A stretch of 64,000 bases of DNA from the NCBI GenBank assembly GCA_030867875.1, contig JAOWCC010001501.1, positions 30,152,792 to 30,216,791 of the forward strand. Direction: 5' to 3'. Positions 11,701-21,718 of the stretch are shown piece by piece (within the stretch, counting starts at the first letter, position 1; each line of letters begins with the position of its first letter). The notes under the pieces are model-generated. The model searched no databases, had not been told where the DNA came from, and saw only the letters and a list, made by a program, of their open reading frames with translations. The position numbers and the translations under genes are program-made. The DNA is from Actinernus sp. WN-2022. Lineage: Eukaryota > Cnidaria > Anthozoa > Actiniaria > Actinernidae.

Positions 11701-14700
11701 CAAAAAAACCTGTTGCAAACATGGGCTACAACAGCTGAGCTAGCAAGAGCAATGGCATTCCTAAAAAAAGTACTGCCTTTATTTTATAATCTTGATGTTG
11801 GTACGGCACAATATTGCTATAAGCTCTATCCAATGTGCCACAAACTCCTTAATTATTACAGTTATCGCTGAGAAATTTGATTATCAATATTCAAATGATT
11901 CATCAATCATTTCGAACTTTAATGATATTTTGATTTTGCATTTCTCATAAATTTGTTACTTATTTAATAACACATTATTTTACAACTAGTCATGTACTGT
12001 AAGTTGGCAAATGTTGAATTCACTTGAGTTCTAGTTCTCCACGTGAATGCATGGAGAGAATTCAATTAATGGTGTTAGTTAAAGCGCCAATGAAATGAAA
12101 AAATGGATCCTGTTTTTATTTTATTAAATTCTGGGTTTCTCTCAGTGATTTTGTGCAAATATAAATCAATATGGAGAGCGCAAACATTTTTTTTTTGTAT
12201 CGAAGTCAGGCGGAATTGCCAAAATCTGACGACAATTTTTATGCCGTTAAAGATATGGTAATCACATGCATGACGTCACAAGGTGTACTCATTTATATCC
12301 GTCCCCATAAATACTACAAAATAAGTGCATATTTGGCCATGCAGTTTTCAACTTAAATATGCATAATACTTTGAGAAACCTTGAAGATGGCCATATGTTT
12401 TTTATCCTTGCAGTTGGCTTTGTGAATATAAATGCGCAAACCTTTTGACGTCACGCATATGATTTGCATATATTTAACCATGTAAAAATTGTTGCCAGAT
12501 TTTGGCAATTCCGCCTGACTTCGATACAAAATAAAATTATGTTTGTGCTCTCCAAATTGATTTTTAATTGCACAAAATGGCTAAGGGAAGTCTATAATTT
12601 AATAAAATAAAAACGGGATCAATTTTTTCATTTCATAGGCACTTTAATGTACAATGTACATGTATGAACCTTTACAGTTTAGTAACAAATTATAGGCCGC
12701 GTAAAGCAAAAAGGGCCCAGACGACATAAAATAAATTAAATTATTTTGAAATTGTACCATGCTTTTTATACTTGTGGTACGATTACAATATGCATCATGA
12801 GTGCCACTGTGATTGTGCTACTAACAAGTAGTGTTGATTTTATGAAATTGACCAGTGAAATCGAAGACGAAATTTACGATATTTTTATGCGAGGGTGTGA
12901 TTACAATTTTAGCAGGCGCAAATGATTATTTATCATCAGACGATTGTTTCAAGGTGTAACTTGTACTATTGCTAAAATCATATGAGCTACCGGGAGTAGA
13001 ATGACTGCAGAAAATATATTTTTTGGCCAAAAAGTGATCATCTTGTTCATCTTATTTATGTTTTACTCTTTAATGCCAGCAGGTATAAATGAATGTCATA
13101 CATCAAAATCATCCCATCTGACAGGATTCCTAATTTTTGTGGTCACTGTTTTCACAAAAGGACCCTTAGGATCATATTTGTAATCGGGCCCAGCTTGCAT
13201 CAAAATCACGTAAATTTCACCCCTGATTTTTGTTGTCAATTTCTTGAAACGACATTTATTGTTATGAATGAAATGTAGTGCTTCTTGTCAAGAATGCAAT
13301 ACAATCTTCAACTTAATTGTTATTAGGAACACCGTTTTAGGAATTATTTAACTTGAATGTCGTCTGGGCCCTTTTTGGTATTACATGTAGATTGTACATA
13401 GTGGGGAGCCAGGGTGGTGCAGTGGTTAAGCACTTCACCTCTCACCTCTGTGGCCCAGATTCGATTCCTGCACACAGCGCCGTACATGTATGTGAGTTCA
13501 GTTTGTTGGTCTCGACCTTGCTCTCAGGGTTTTTCTCCAGGGTTCTTCTGTGGATTGTAATTAGCCGGGTCCTGACTTTGATCAGCCCCAATGGCTGTTT
13601 CAGGTCCTGTTAGAAATTCAGAGGTGTTAATTCGCTTTTCCTAAATTTAGTTCCAGGCAAAGCATTAATGGCTCCGCAGTTCACGAAACATGTTCATCAG
13701 CTCTTCCCTAACAGAGCATCCAAACTGCTGGCCTCACTATCTTCTGAAGCACTCAAAGCCCTCGACACAGCTATTCAAGATGAACCTTGGATTTTTGGTT
13801 ACCGAACAATCCTTTACAATAGGCATCACCTGCTTGGCTGTGAAGCCAAACTGAAGGCCTTGATAGACAGCAAGTTGCTTGGCAACAGGGACATATCAAT
13901 GACAGATGCTTTGTTTATTTACTATGCCATTACTCAGATGACCTACAGAAATGGCCATACATACGTTGAGACTGACAGGCTCAAGTGGGTGGGGCACTAT
14001 CACCAGCCATTTGCTCCAGTAAATCATAACATAACTCAATGGGAGAGTGCATTGGATTTCCTTGTTGAAGAAGAAGTTCTCGGTACTGATGAGGTTGAAG
14101 GAGTTGGCAAGGCTGTATATTTGACAAAACTCAGGTACTATGAGGAATGTATAGCCAGCAGCCTGTCGGAGCTCATGTACAAGGATCCATGGATTTTGAG
14201 TGGTAGTCTACGTGAAGAGGTACAAATGTACTGTGATGCATGTTTATACAGTCTATGGTTTTTAGTATTCCTGTTGTTTAAAATACAATGTTAAGTATAC
14301 ATTATCACAGTAGGCAAAATGACCCTAAAGCCCTGGTCAAACGAGCATGAGAGCGCATAAGAGTAGAATGAGAGTTTTCTTCAACTCATTGACTATCATG
14401 CAGCCCGGTCAAACGAGCATGAGAGCACATGAGAGTTGAGGCATGAGTTGAATGAGAGTTTTCTTCAACTCATCGACTATCATGCAGCCCGGTCAAACAA
14501 GCATGAGAGCGCATGAGAGTTGAGGCATGAGTTGAATGAGAGTTTTCTTCTACTGTCATTGACCATCATGCAGCCCAGTCAAACGAGTATGAGAGCACAA
14601 GAGAGTTGAGTGGATGAGAGAGACTCTCATGCTCGTTTGAAGGGGCTTAAACATGGCAGTTTTAATTATAACTTCAGTTTTAATTTGTACCGATTATGTA

Positions 14701-17700
14701 TGTACATGTATGTATATCTAGCTTCCTCCTTTCGTTTCTCTTAATTGTTAGCTACATATATACCCTGTGAGCAGAGCCTTCTTCAACTCCACGAAAAGTA
14801 AGAAGCAAAGAAGGCTCTGCAGTATTCATGTTGTTTTTTAAACGAGCATGTGCCAACGGTTTTATCTTAATGTACCAGACTGACACTCGGTCATCAGTCG
14901 TGTCCCCTTTGTCTGCCATTCTTGCAGTGCATGGGCTCAGATTTGATCATCATGCAGTTTAAACCAAAAATTGAGCAGCATGCTGATAAACTGGTTTTAA
15001 CACTGTACTGGCTTGACAATTAAGCCCAGAATCGTGGGTGAAAACAACACGAATGCTGCAGAGCTTTCTTTTGTTCTCGCTTTTTGTAGAGTTGAAGAAG
15101 GCTCTGCTTGCAAGGTACTACATATAATGAATGTTGTGTAAGTTCCCTAAATGAGTTAGTTTGCTCCTCGATTGAGCAAACAAAAAATATATATGTTAAA
15201 AATAAAAAGATGTTGATTTTAGGCCTGGGTAATTTTTCCCATCATGTTCCAGGGTTGTCAGTAGAAATTGAAACAAGATGCTAGTCATAACGTACACGTG
15301 TATTATGTGTAGTGTTACACAGGCAGTTACAAGGATACTAGGTTCAAATGTCACAAATGAAGGAAAATTTGGGTAAAACAGATGGGGAAATCTACCAGTT
15401 TCTACTGACAACCCTGCATTAATTAATGTACACTCTTAAATAAATGTACATGTAGTCAACTTTAAGTTCTCACAATATTGTTCAATTAAATCTATATTTA
15501 ATTACCCAGACATCATGCAAGGAAAAGTAACAAACAGTGCTCAGGTGTTATCAGAGAAGGGACATTGTTCTCAAGTTCCAATCAGTTTAAGGTTGCATGT
15601 ATTTATTTGACTTACATGTACTGCATTTCCCATTTTTTGTTGGTCATTCCTTAGGACTTCTCAGGAGATAGAGACCAACTCAAAGCAGCCCATCTAATAG
15701 CAAACAGTCCAGTGGTAGTCATGTCAGGAAAGGGGGGATCTGGGAAAACCCACGTGGTTAGTAAGGTCCTGTCTTGTGCAAACACTAACATCACGTGTGC
15801 GTATGATGGGGAAAGCACCCAAGAATACCCTCCCCCCCTGAGTTGCTCTAGGAAGCATGGGAATGAGGTTGAGTGTCAAAGAGACGAGTCCATTAGGACT
15901 GGAGGGCATGATGTTAGCCAAGTGCAGGGAAAAGAAAATGAAAGGGTAGGAGGTGACAAGACAGAAACGAGTATAGGACCGATTCTTCTAACTGCACCGA
16001 CAGGAAGAGCGGCATCCATATTGGGCAAGCGTACTGACATTCCAGCATTTACAATGCATCACGTTATCTATAGTTTTTATAGGCACAAATCTGAGAGCAA
16101 CGAAGGAAATACTTGCAGCAACTCCTGGCGATTCTCAGCCGTACGAATTTTAGTCTGTGATGAATGTAGTTTGGTGTCGGTGAGAACGTTCTCAGACCTC
16201 ATAGGAATACTACTGCGACATGCCAACCTACAGCAGCTCGTGCTCTTAGGGGACATTTATCAGCTCCCTTCAATCGAGCCTGGGAACTTCTTAGGTGATA
16301 TTTACGACTCCCTGGAGCAATATGGACTCAGCATTACCTTACACAAGAACCATCGTGCTGAGTCGGAACAAATAGTTATGAATTCGCAAAGGATATCGGA
16401 GCGTAAAGTCCCAGTTTTCGACGAAAAGAGAAACTTTGTTTCATTGGAATACAACTCGTCGTCTTCTGAGGACATGGTAGTTGATCAAACTGTTAAGGAA
16501 CTACTTTATCGTCAGGTCTTCAAGCAAGAGAATTCCCAGTTCATTGCTTTTCGTCGTAAGGACTGTTTAGCCATTAATGAAATCTGCTGTCAGTTCTATA
16601 ATAAGCACCCGATGAAGGACCACAAGGGAAGGACAACCTTTCAAATTGGTGACAAAGTGTGTATCGGGAAAAACCGCTTGTGTTTTGACGTTCATAAGAA
16701 GGAAGAAGTGAGGCTATGTAATGGAGAGATATTCGTCATCAAGGACGATGTCACTGTAGAAGAAGCAGGAAAGCGTTCAAAGACACGATTTCTTGATCTT
16801 GATGATGGAGAACGCGTATTGAAGGTGGAGTTCAAAGAACTTAGGAAAGCAAAACTTCGCCATGCATGGGCCAGGACAATACACACATACCAGGTACGTA
16901 GATCTTGGATTAAATACATCACAACAATATGCTCTACATAGAACGGAGAGGAACGGCCTAGGGAAGAGGGAGAAACGGCTAAAAATAACTAAGGAGGCGG
17001 GGGAAATATCCATAACAACTAGGGTGGGGGCAGGAGAATTTAGCATACAGGGAGGAGGGAGAAAATGGGATCTACACTCATGCTCTTGGGAGAAATGTTT
17101 AATACTCACTAGGGAGGAGGGAGAACAATTCGGAAAAAATAGGGAGGAGGGATATTTCACTACCCGTTCCTCTCCGCTCTACATACAAGAATATTGTAAA
17201 ATTTCCGGCTTGTAACGTTTTTTGATTAAATTTGATGTACGAAACGTAATGCGAGGACTTAAGTAACACTCTGCCCAAGAGGTAGGCACAATTCTATTGT
17301 TCAGATGCAATTTACTTTCCCCACTTTAGTATTTTCTGTTCAGTTTTCATACTGACAACTCATCAACCCTTAAATGATAAATTTCTGAAATCAAATCCAC
17401 TAAAAATGTTCCCTGCTAGCAGAGGTCTCTCTCTGTCTTGGTAAAATGGAAGGCGAGGGAGAGACCTCTGCCGACATCCGACGCTTGCCGTCCACATTCA
17501 TGGACGAGTCAACCCAGTTTCGAAAACACGTTTTACCGGAAATAGCTGTACGCGTCAGTTGTTTGTTACAGTTGTTTCGTGCGCTCATAAGTACACGTGA
17601 GATCGCGTCACTTGTTGCCAAGGAAACTTCACGCATGCGCGACAGAGAAAGCGTCGGATGTCGGCAGAGGTCTCTCCCTCGCCTTCCATTTTTCCAAGAC

Positions 17701-20180
17701 AGAGAGACCTCTGCTAGCAGGGAACTAAAAATGCATTTTAAAGGTACATTTCTTTTGTGTGAAAACATTTCGTGCAATCAGAAGAGTCCGCCAAAACAAT
17801 AACCAAGAAAACGTTCAATTTTAAAATGTTCCCCATATTGAAAGTTCGTCATATTGAAAGTTATGAGTGTTTTCACTAGATGCAATTCAAATCTGTTTAC
17901 AAAATGAGAAAAAATAATATTCTTCTTCAAGTTTAGATATATTTTAATGTCTAAGCCAATGAGGTGGAAGATTGAAACAATACCACAATTAGCACCTTTT
18001 TACATTCCATGCATAACATATGCCTACCTCTTGCGCGGACCATTACTTAATATAGAGCAGGTCTGAGTTCCTCGAAGCCAATTAATAATGTTAATCCTGG
18101 ATTAAAATGTTAACCGACTATTATGATTCTCTCGGTAAAAGATGATATCTCGAAATGAGTAGTCTACGAGTTAGCAATTAAATCAAACTAATGATTGCTC
18201 TTAATCCTGGATTAGTTTAATTGGACTTTGGGAACCGGGCCCGTTTGCTTAATTGAGTTGTAGATGCACACGAGCAATTGAAAAGAATGAAAGAAACTGC
18301 GTACATGTATACTGGAAAGGTAAAGTCAATAGAGACAAAGGCCACGTCGGCAGTAGTGCATTGTGTGTTGCTTTGTTTAACAGATACGAGATTAACGCTC
18401 TACTGTAAACATGGCCATTATAGCGGCTTTAGCTTTCCTGTATACGTATTGTATTTAAAAAAAGTTAAGTTACGACGCACGCTGGAACATTGCGCGCAAC
18501 ATTACCGGCAATGGTCTATTTCGTAGTTCTTGAAAGGTAACCAAGCCTCAGCCTCGCATAGAGGACAGAGTTGACCCTGCTGATACAAAACCTCTTTCTA
18601 TGAATATGGATAGATTTTGATTATCATGCTAACTAGATACAAGCCTTTAACTAAGCTGTCTCAACTCCAGCTTCGATATCACCAAAGGTTTAGTTACCTT
18701 TCAGAATGGCGGTCACAAACTACGAATCGTACTATTGTTTTGAAAAGGGATAGGCACGCTGCAACATGTCCTGCAATATTACATGCAACAATTTCAGAGG
18801 TGGAAACACGTTGTAATGTCGCTGTTGCCGCCAATGTGGCGCGCAATGTTGCAGCACGTGTACCGATATCTTTACAGTCGTTTGATGTCAGGTGAAACAA
18901 GAATACTCTAACTTATAAACCTGTGTATCGAGTTCAGCAAGTTTTAAATAGTTTAGTGCCAAGCGCAAGTAGTCATAAAGTCACCTCAGAAAACTAAAAG
19001 TCCCAGCATCAGTATTCTTTTACCTTTTGTCAGTCACTGTTACTCCTTAATATATAATTTCCATTCCTAATTTCCATTACAGGGGTCTGAAATAGATTCC
19101 ATTGTGTACGTCGTCGGCAGGCCATATTACCAAACATGGCAGCATGTTTACACTGCGGTATCACGGGGGAAGTCCAGCGTCTATATCATCAACAGCCCGA
19201 GCCACCTGAGAGCTGCTGTCAGAACTGAACCAACCAAGCGAAACACCAGGCTAAAGGAGTTCCTCACGAAAGAATCCAAGCATCCCGGCGAACGCTTGAA
19301 GGCCATTGGAGCTGGACTGACTGGCTTAAATTCAAGCACTCCTAGTGGATCTCCTTTGACTGATGACATCGGCGACAGTGACGATGATGAACTCCTCATT
19401 CAGGCCTCGCAAGCCATCGAGGCAAACGAGAAAGTATCGGAATCGAGGCATACGGTTCCGTCAGCTACCTCGCCGCTAACACAGATGAGTACTCAAGTTG
19501 AAAGAGGCAGACCACCCGCAAACGACTTCGATGAAGACTGTTTTGCTTTTCTTCTAGATGATGATGATGATGACATAGAGCTTCTGTCCAGTGTGAAAGC
19601 ATTAGAGAAGCAAGATTTGACAGCAATGACTGCAAAAAGTGACGCACTATCCATATGCAGCAATAGCCAAATTCCTAGTTCAGAAAACGACAGTTTCTCC
19701 ATCACTAGACGGAACTTGCGTCTTAAAGCATGTGCATCTCCTAGCTCAGATAATTCCCGGTTGCCTCAGTTGTCTGAAACCGAATCTCAAGATGATGGTT
19801 CGGTCGTAAACACAGCTTGGGTGTTCCGAGGAAACAATAGCTCTTTGTTAAGCCCATCACCCCCTCGAAAGGCCATCAATGGACCGTTCCCTTCTCCACC
19901 CTGGACCCCAGAGAGGACTACCCCAGCTCTCTGTAGCCACCTCTCTCCCTCGGGATTCTCGCAGTCCAACATGTCTCCATCGTCACAGACAAAGAGACCA
20001 AGCAGTCAGTCTGCTGACAATATGTCACTCACACCGAGCAAAAGATATCGACCAATCAAGACAGCTATGTATCCTGGGAGGTGTCAAGTGTGCTCCTCTC
20101 CTATTCGTGCTGGTGTCGATCAGATCTTGCGTGATGAACGGAAGAAGATGTGGGTGCATATCGATTGCGTGGAAAAGTGA
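8142..20180 (+). CDS. HELB: DNA helicase B (HELB), complete gene overview
   Basis: Four exons (8142-8724, 13657-14219, 15655-16893, 19083-20180) join in phase into about 1160 residues; human HELB has 1087. Residues 19-35 are acidic; the conserved N-terminal domain follows. The superfamily 1 helicase starts near residue 383. It has Walker A GKGGSGKT at 407-414, Walker B VCDE with D551 and E552, GDIYQLPSIEPGN from 581, KNHRAES at 613-619, TIHTYQ|GSE at the exon 3/4 junction, and VYTAVSRG with R823. Human HELB has near-identical blocks. Family knowledge: HELB is a 5'-3' helicase that binds RPA on single-stranded DNA, helps restart replication and limits EXO1 and DNA2-BLM end resection in the nucleus. 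After a low-complexity Ser/Pro/Asp tail it ends in a CxxC...HxxC knuckle. The linker before the helicase is shorter than in human; a small missed exon is possible. Confidence 0.95.
8795..9780. repeat. Nested foldback elements in HELB intron 1
   Basis: The outer ends are inverted: GGGGACAAGTGAAATTAGAG near 8798 and GAAATTAGGGATTAATTTGTCC near 9752-9774. Just inside the left end is a hairpin (8798-8930) with arms built on AGTGAAATT/TTTGTCAAAA. The inner element, about 8957-9670, has roughly 130-base arms sharing the blocks CCCAGCAGCGTACCGTGATT and TTCTGATTGGCTTTTAAAAA with their complements at 9530-9600. Confidence 0.75.
10137..10290 (+). repeat. Remnant related to the 42.2 kb MITE
   Basis: TTGAGAATCACTTGAAAATC and AAACATTTTAGAAC, then GTCATGTGGA..TTTTGATTGGAG, occur in the same order in the interior of the 234-bp MITE at 42179-42412. 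The terminal inverted repeats of that element are not preserved here; short ends built on AAGTGTC/GACACTT are seen instead. Confidence 0.5.
10639..11642. repeat. Inverted-repeat element with nested MITE
   Basis: The left end is TTAGCCATTTCGTAAAC...GGACTGGAACCGAGT (10640-10680). Its complement ACTCGGTCCCAGTCC...GTTTACGAAATGGCTAA closes the element at 11600-11640. The same end is at 54463-54505. A second element with CAGGAGC ends (11054-11377) is nested inside. Confidence 0.75.
11054..11377. repeat. CAGGAGCCC-family MITE, nested copy
   Basis: The ends ACCAGGAGCATAAC and ACGCTCCTGGTTAAATGGGC, plus the subterminal pair GTCACAGTGTTTTCACAAG / TGTGAAAATGCTGTGACA, match the intact 285-bp copy at 52708-52992. 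Confidence 0.65.
12083..12643. repeat. TTAA-flanked MITE (piggyBac-like), 561 bp
   Basis: It is flanked by TTAA at 12079-12082 and 12644-12647. The arms exceed 150 bases: left AGCGCCAATGAAATGAAAAA..., right ...TTTTTTCATTTCATAGGCACT, continuing through GCGGAATTGCCAAAATCTG and its complement. TTAA duplication is the hallmark of piggyBac transposases; no transposase frame is present. Both arms also carry TGACGTCA-like sites. Confidence 0.8.
12707..13377. repeat. MITE with AAAAAGGGCCCAGACGACAT ends
   Basis: CAAAAAGGGCCCAGACGACA at 12707 is matched by TGTCGTCTGGGCCCTTTTTG at 13358-13377, with further inverted AT-rich similarity just inside. There is no coding content. Confidence 0.75.
13402..13615 (+). 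mobile_element. tRNA-derived SINE
   Basis: A-box-like GGTGCAGTGGTTAAGC at 13414-13429 and B-box-like AGATTCGATTCCTG at 13458-13471 have tRNA spacing. They are followed by a body with CTCAGGGTTTTTCTCCAGGG, shared in part with the SINE at 59262 (GAGGGTTTTTCTCCCTCC). It lies directly upstream of the HELB exon 2 acceptor. Confidence 0.7.
13657..14219 (+). CDS. HELB: HELB exon 2
   Basis: The acceptor is TTCCAG at 13651-13656; the earlier TTTAG would break the frame. The exon starts GKALMAPQFTKHVHQLF and includes IQDEPWIFGYRTILYNRHHL (human THPWKLGFSKITYREWKLL) and GHTYVETD (human DGHTYVEVND). It ends GAAGAG|GTACAA in phase 0. A SINE ends about 40 bases upstream of the acceptor. Confidence 0.92.
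14331..14645. repeat. MITE with internal 72-86 bp tandem repeats
   Basis: GGTCAAACGAGCATGAGAG begins units at 14335, 14407, 14491 and 14577 (spacing 72, 84, 86). The last unit is followed by the inverted end CTCTCATGCTCGTTTGA. The ends form an inverted repeat, so this is a MITE whose subterminal sequence has been amplified. Confidence 0.75.
14761..15117. repeat. TA-flanked MITE, 357 bp
   Basis: TACCCTGTGAGCAGAGCC at the left is matched by GGCTCTGCTTGCAAGGTA at the right, with about 29-base arms (inner block TTCTTCAACTC). A further partial inverted copy is at 14800-14820. TA at both outer ends would fit a Tc1/mariner-type target, but this is only two bases. Confidence 0.65.
15655..16893 (+). 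CDS. HELB: HELB exon 3, helicase core
   Basis: 413 codons starting DFSGDRDQLKAAHLIANSPV (acceptor CCTTAG at 15649-15654). It contains Walker A (15727-15750), LTAPTGRAASILGKRT, Walker B DE at 16159-16164, GDIYQLPSIEPGN from 16249, and KNHRAES from 16345. These are followed by FIAFRRKDCLAINEICC, the VRLCNGEIFVIKDDV strand and HAWARTIHTYQ at the end. Donor CAG|GTACGT is near-ideal. About 65 residues after Walker A (Glu/Gly/Asp-rich) form a variable insert; human also has an acidic insert here, which binds RPA in that protein. Confidence 0.95.
16941..17175. repeat. Purine-rich element with 10-bp direct flanks
   Basis: GCTCTACATA stands on both sides (16931-16940 and 17176-17185). The ends are inverted (GGAGAGGAACGG against CCGTTCCTCTCC). 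The interior consists of degenerate GGGAGGAGGGAGAA-type purine blocks. The flanking 10-base direct repeat looks like a target-site duplication, offset by a few bases from the inverted ends. Confidence 0.6.
17286..17895 (+). repeat. Dispersed repeat R, copy split by a MITE
   Basis: Same repeat as 4628-4945. The two halves, 17286-17399 and 17734-17895, flank the 316-bp MITE and its duplicated target. Confidence 0.75.
17409..17724. repeat. MITE with 9-bp target duplication CTAAAAATG
   Basis: The direct repeats CTAAAAATG at 17400-17408 and 17725-17733 flank near-perfect inverted arms of about 75 bases. These start TTCCCTGCTAGCAGAGG and end CCTCTGCTAGCAGGGAA. Nine-base duplications are typical of Mutator-like (MULE) elements. 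The arms carry an NRF1-like CGCATGCGCG. The open frames across it on both strands follow from the palindrome and are not genes. Confidence 0.88.
19083..20180 (+). CDS. HELB: HELB exon 4, motif V/VI and tail
   Basis: The acceptor ATTACAG is at 19076-19082. The exon opens GSEIDSIVYVVGRPYYQTWQ and VYTAVSRGKSSVYI (human [34 protein letters not shown]). A long disordered Ser/Pro/Asp tail follows. It includes SP motifs (SPPRK, TPSKR), plausible CDK sites in line with the cell-cycle control known for HELB. The final 32 residues contain C1129, C1132, H1154 and C1157 in a PGRCQVCSSPI...WVHIDC arrangement. Stop TGA at 20178. Confidence 0.93.
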   Translation, partial: GSEIDSIVYVVGRPYYQTWQHVYTAVSRGKSSVYIINSPSHLRAAVRTEPTKRNTRLKEFLTKESKHPGERLKAIGAGLTGLNSSTPSGSPLTDDIGDSDDDELLIQASQAIEANEKVSESRHTVPSATSPLTQMSTQVERGRPPANDFDEDCFAFLLDDDDDDIELLSSVKALEKQDLTAMTAKSDALSICSNSQIPSSENDSFSITRRNLRLKACASPSSDNSRLPQLSETESQDDGSVVNTAWVFRGNNSSLLSPSPPRKAINGPFPSPPWTPERTTPALCSHLSPSGFSQSNMSPSSQTKRPSSQSADNMSLTPSKRYRPIKTAMYPGRCQVCSSPIRAGVDQILRDERKKMWVHIDCVEK

Positions 20181-20554
20181 CATTTGTCTTGATTATGGGA
20201 AAGAAGAATTTAGTTAGGTATTTGTGAGAAATAGGCCGTACATTATTCATTAGTCGTTGTCAGTGGTTAGTTGTGTCACTATGGGGCTACTTCGACTGTG
20301 TCAAGATCAGCCAATCACAGCTCGCTTTGACATTTTTCGACTTCGCCTAGTTGGTCGTTAGAATGTACATGTACGTAGTATTTTAACACGATCCTGCAAT
20401 CTGTGTGGCTAAATTACTATGATCTATTCTGCAATGGATAGTGAGTAGCGAAAACCTCGATTTCCAAAAGCAAAACAACGGCCGCCAATTTGTAACTTCA
20501 AAAAAGTATTTTTATTTCAGTTTAAGATTGGACAACTAGTTGGTTTCTACTAAA
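20181..20554. other. HELB 3' flank
   Basis: 3' UTR and downstream sequence. No AATAAA hexamer was found within 200 bases of the stop; the nearest weak variants are uncertain. Confidence 0.4.
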
Positions 20555-21473
20555 ACAATTAGACTAATCGCTGTCAGTTTCTATGGCTAATAGTTCAACA
20601 CAAAATTCTCCGATTCTGATTGGATAAATTGATCACGTGACATGATAGTTGTCGTCCGCGGAGGCAAACTATCAGCCGTTAAAGTTCACCACAAAATTTT
20701 GGCGCGCGCTCATTGGTCAAAAGCGATCACCTGACGTGATAGTTGTCATCCGCGGAGGCAAACTATTATACAAATAGAGTGTGTCCGTAGAGGAACTATC
20801 GGCTGATAGTTGCCCGCGGAAATTTGATGTTCTTAAAACAAATATAAACCCGAGAACGAAGTTCGAGGGCTTATGTACTAGTTTTAAGGACATCAAATTT
20901 CCAAGGGAAACTATCAGCCGATAGTTCCGAGACAAACACAGTCTATTTGTCGTTATTGTTCATCACAAAATTGTCTTCCGCTCTCAGCGGGCACTATCGC
21001 CTGATAGTTTGCATCCGCGGACGGCGACTATCACGTCACGTGATCGCTTTTGGCCAATGAGCGCGCGCCAAAATTTTGTGGTGAACTATAACGCCTGATA
21101 GTTTGCATCCGCGGACGACAACTATCACGTCACGTGATCGCTTTCAGCCAATGAGCGCGCGGCAAAATTTAGTGATGAACTATAACAGGCGATAGTGCCC
21201 GCTGAGCACGAAAGACAATTTTGTGTTGAACAATAACGCAAATAGACTGTGTCTGTCTCGGACCTATCGGCTCATAGTTTCCCTTGGAAATTTGATGTTC
21301 TTAAAACTAGCATATAAGCCCTCGAACGCATATATTTGTTTTAAGAACATCAAATTTCCGTGGGCAACTATCGGCCGATAGTTCCTCGACGGACACAGTC
21401 TATTTGTATAATAGTTCCTCGACAGAAACACTCAATTTGTTTAATGGAAACTTCGAGCTCGCAGTCTAATTGT
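20555..21473. mobile_element. Foldback-like element with tandem repeats in arms
   Basis: The outer ends ACAATTAGACT and AGTCTAATTGT are inverted. Inside, the left arm has two direct copies of a 94-base module (starting GATCACGTGACATGATAG at 20631 and GATCACCTGACGTGATAG at 20725). The right arm has two inverted copies with the same 94-base period (CACGTCACGTGATCGC at 21032 and 21126). Each module holds GTCGTCCGCGGAGG-type and ATTGGTCAAAAGC-type blocks. Around these lie further inverted pairs (GGAAATTTGATGTTCTTAAAA) and repeated short palindromes AACTATCGGCTGATAGTT. Inverted arms made of tandem modules are the architecture of Foldback/Galileo-type transposons. No transposase is present. Confidence 0.8.
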
Positions 21474-21718
21474 TAATCTAATTGTTAATTATAACGGAGG
21501 GTGCATTCAACAGCTTTCATCAAGTGTCAGACATAAATTACGTGTTTTATTTCTACAAGAATGGTCCTTATTATGTTAAGAGGAGGTATTTTACAAAACC
21601 GCGTATTGGGGGCCAAAAACTGAGTTTTGTGTAGAACTAAAATGAATTTTAGCAAAGATTTCACGAAATTGTGTTGCTTTTTAATAATAAATTTTAAGTA
21701 ATATGTAAAATACTCAGA

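Larger units (their letters stand above)
8725..13656. other. HELB intron 1, mosaic of repeats
   Basis: 4.9 kb made up almost wholly of the inverted-repeat elements and SINE listed separately. A 22-base AT palindrome (CTCATGAATAATTATTCATG core) lies at 8768-8789. Confidence 0.7.
14220..15654. other. HELB intron 2
   Basis: It contains a tandem-repeat MITE (14331-14645) and a TA-flanked MITE (14761-15117). Nothing recognisable lies in 15118-15648 apart from the pyrimidine-rich acceptor. Confidence 0.65.
16894..19082. other. HELB intron 3
   Basis: It contains a purine-rich element (16941-17175), repeat R interrupted by a MITE (17286-17895), and about 1.2 kb (17900-19075) in which nothing further was recognised. 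Confidence 0.6.

Noticed and set aside
17446..17802. Overlapping long frames on both strands in HELB intron 3
   Set aside because: They are generated by the palindromic arms of the MITE at 17409-17724.
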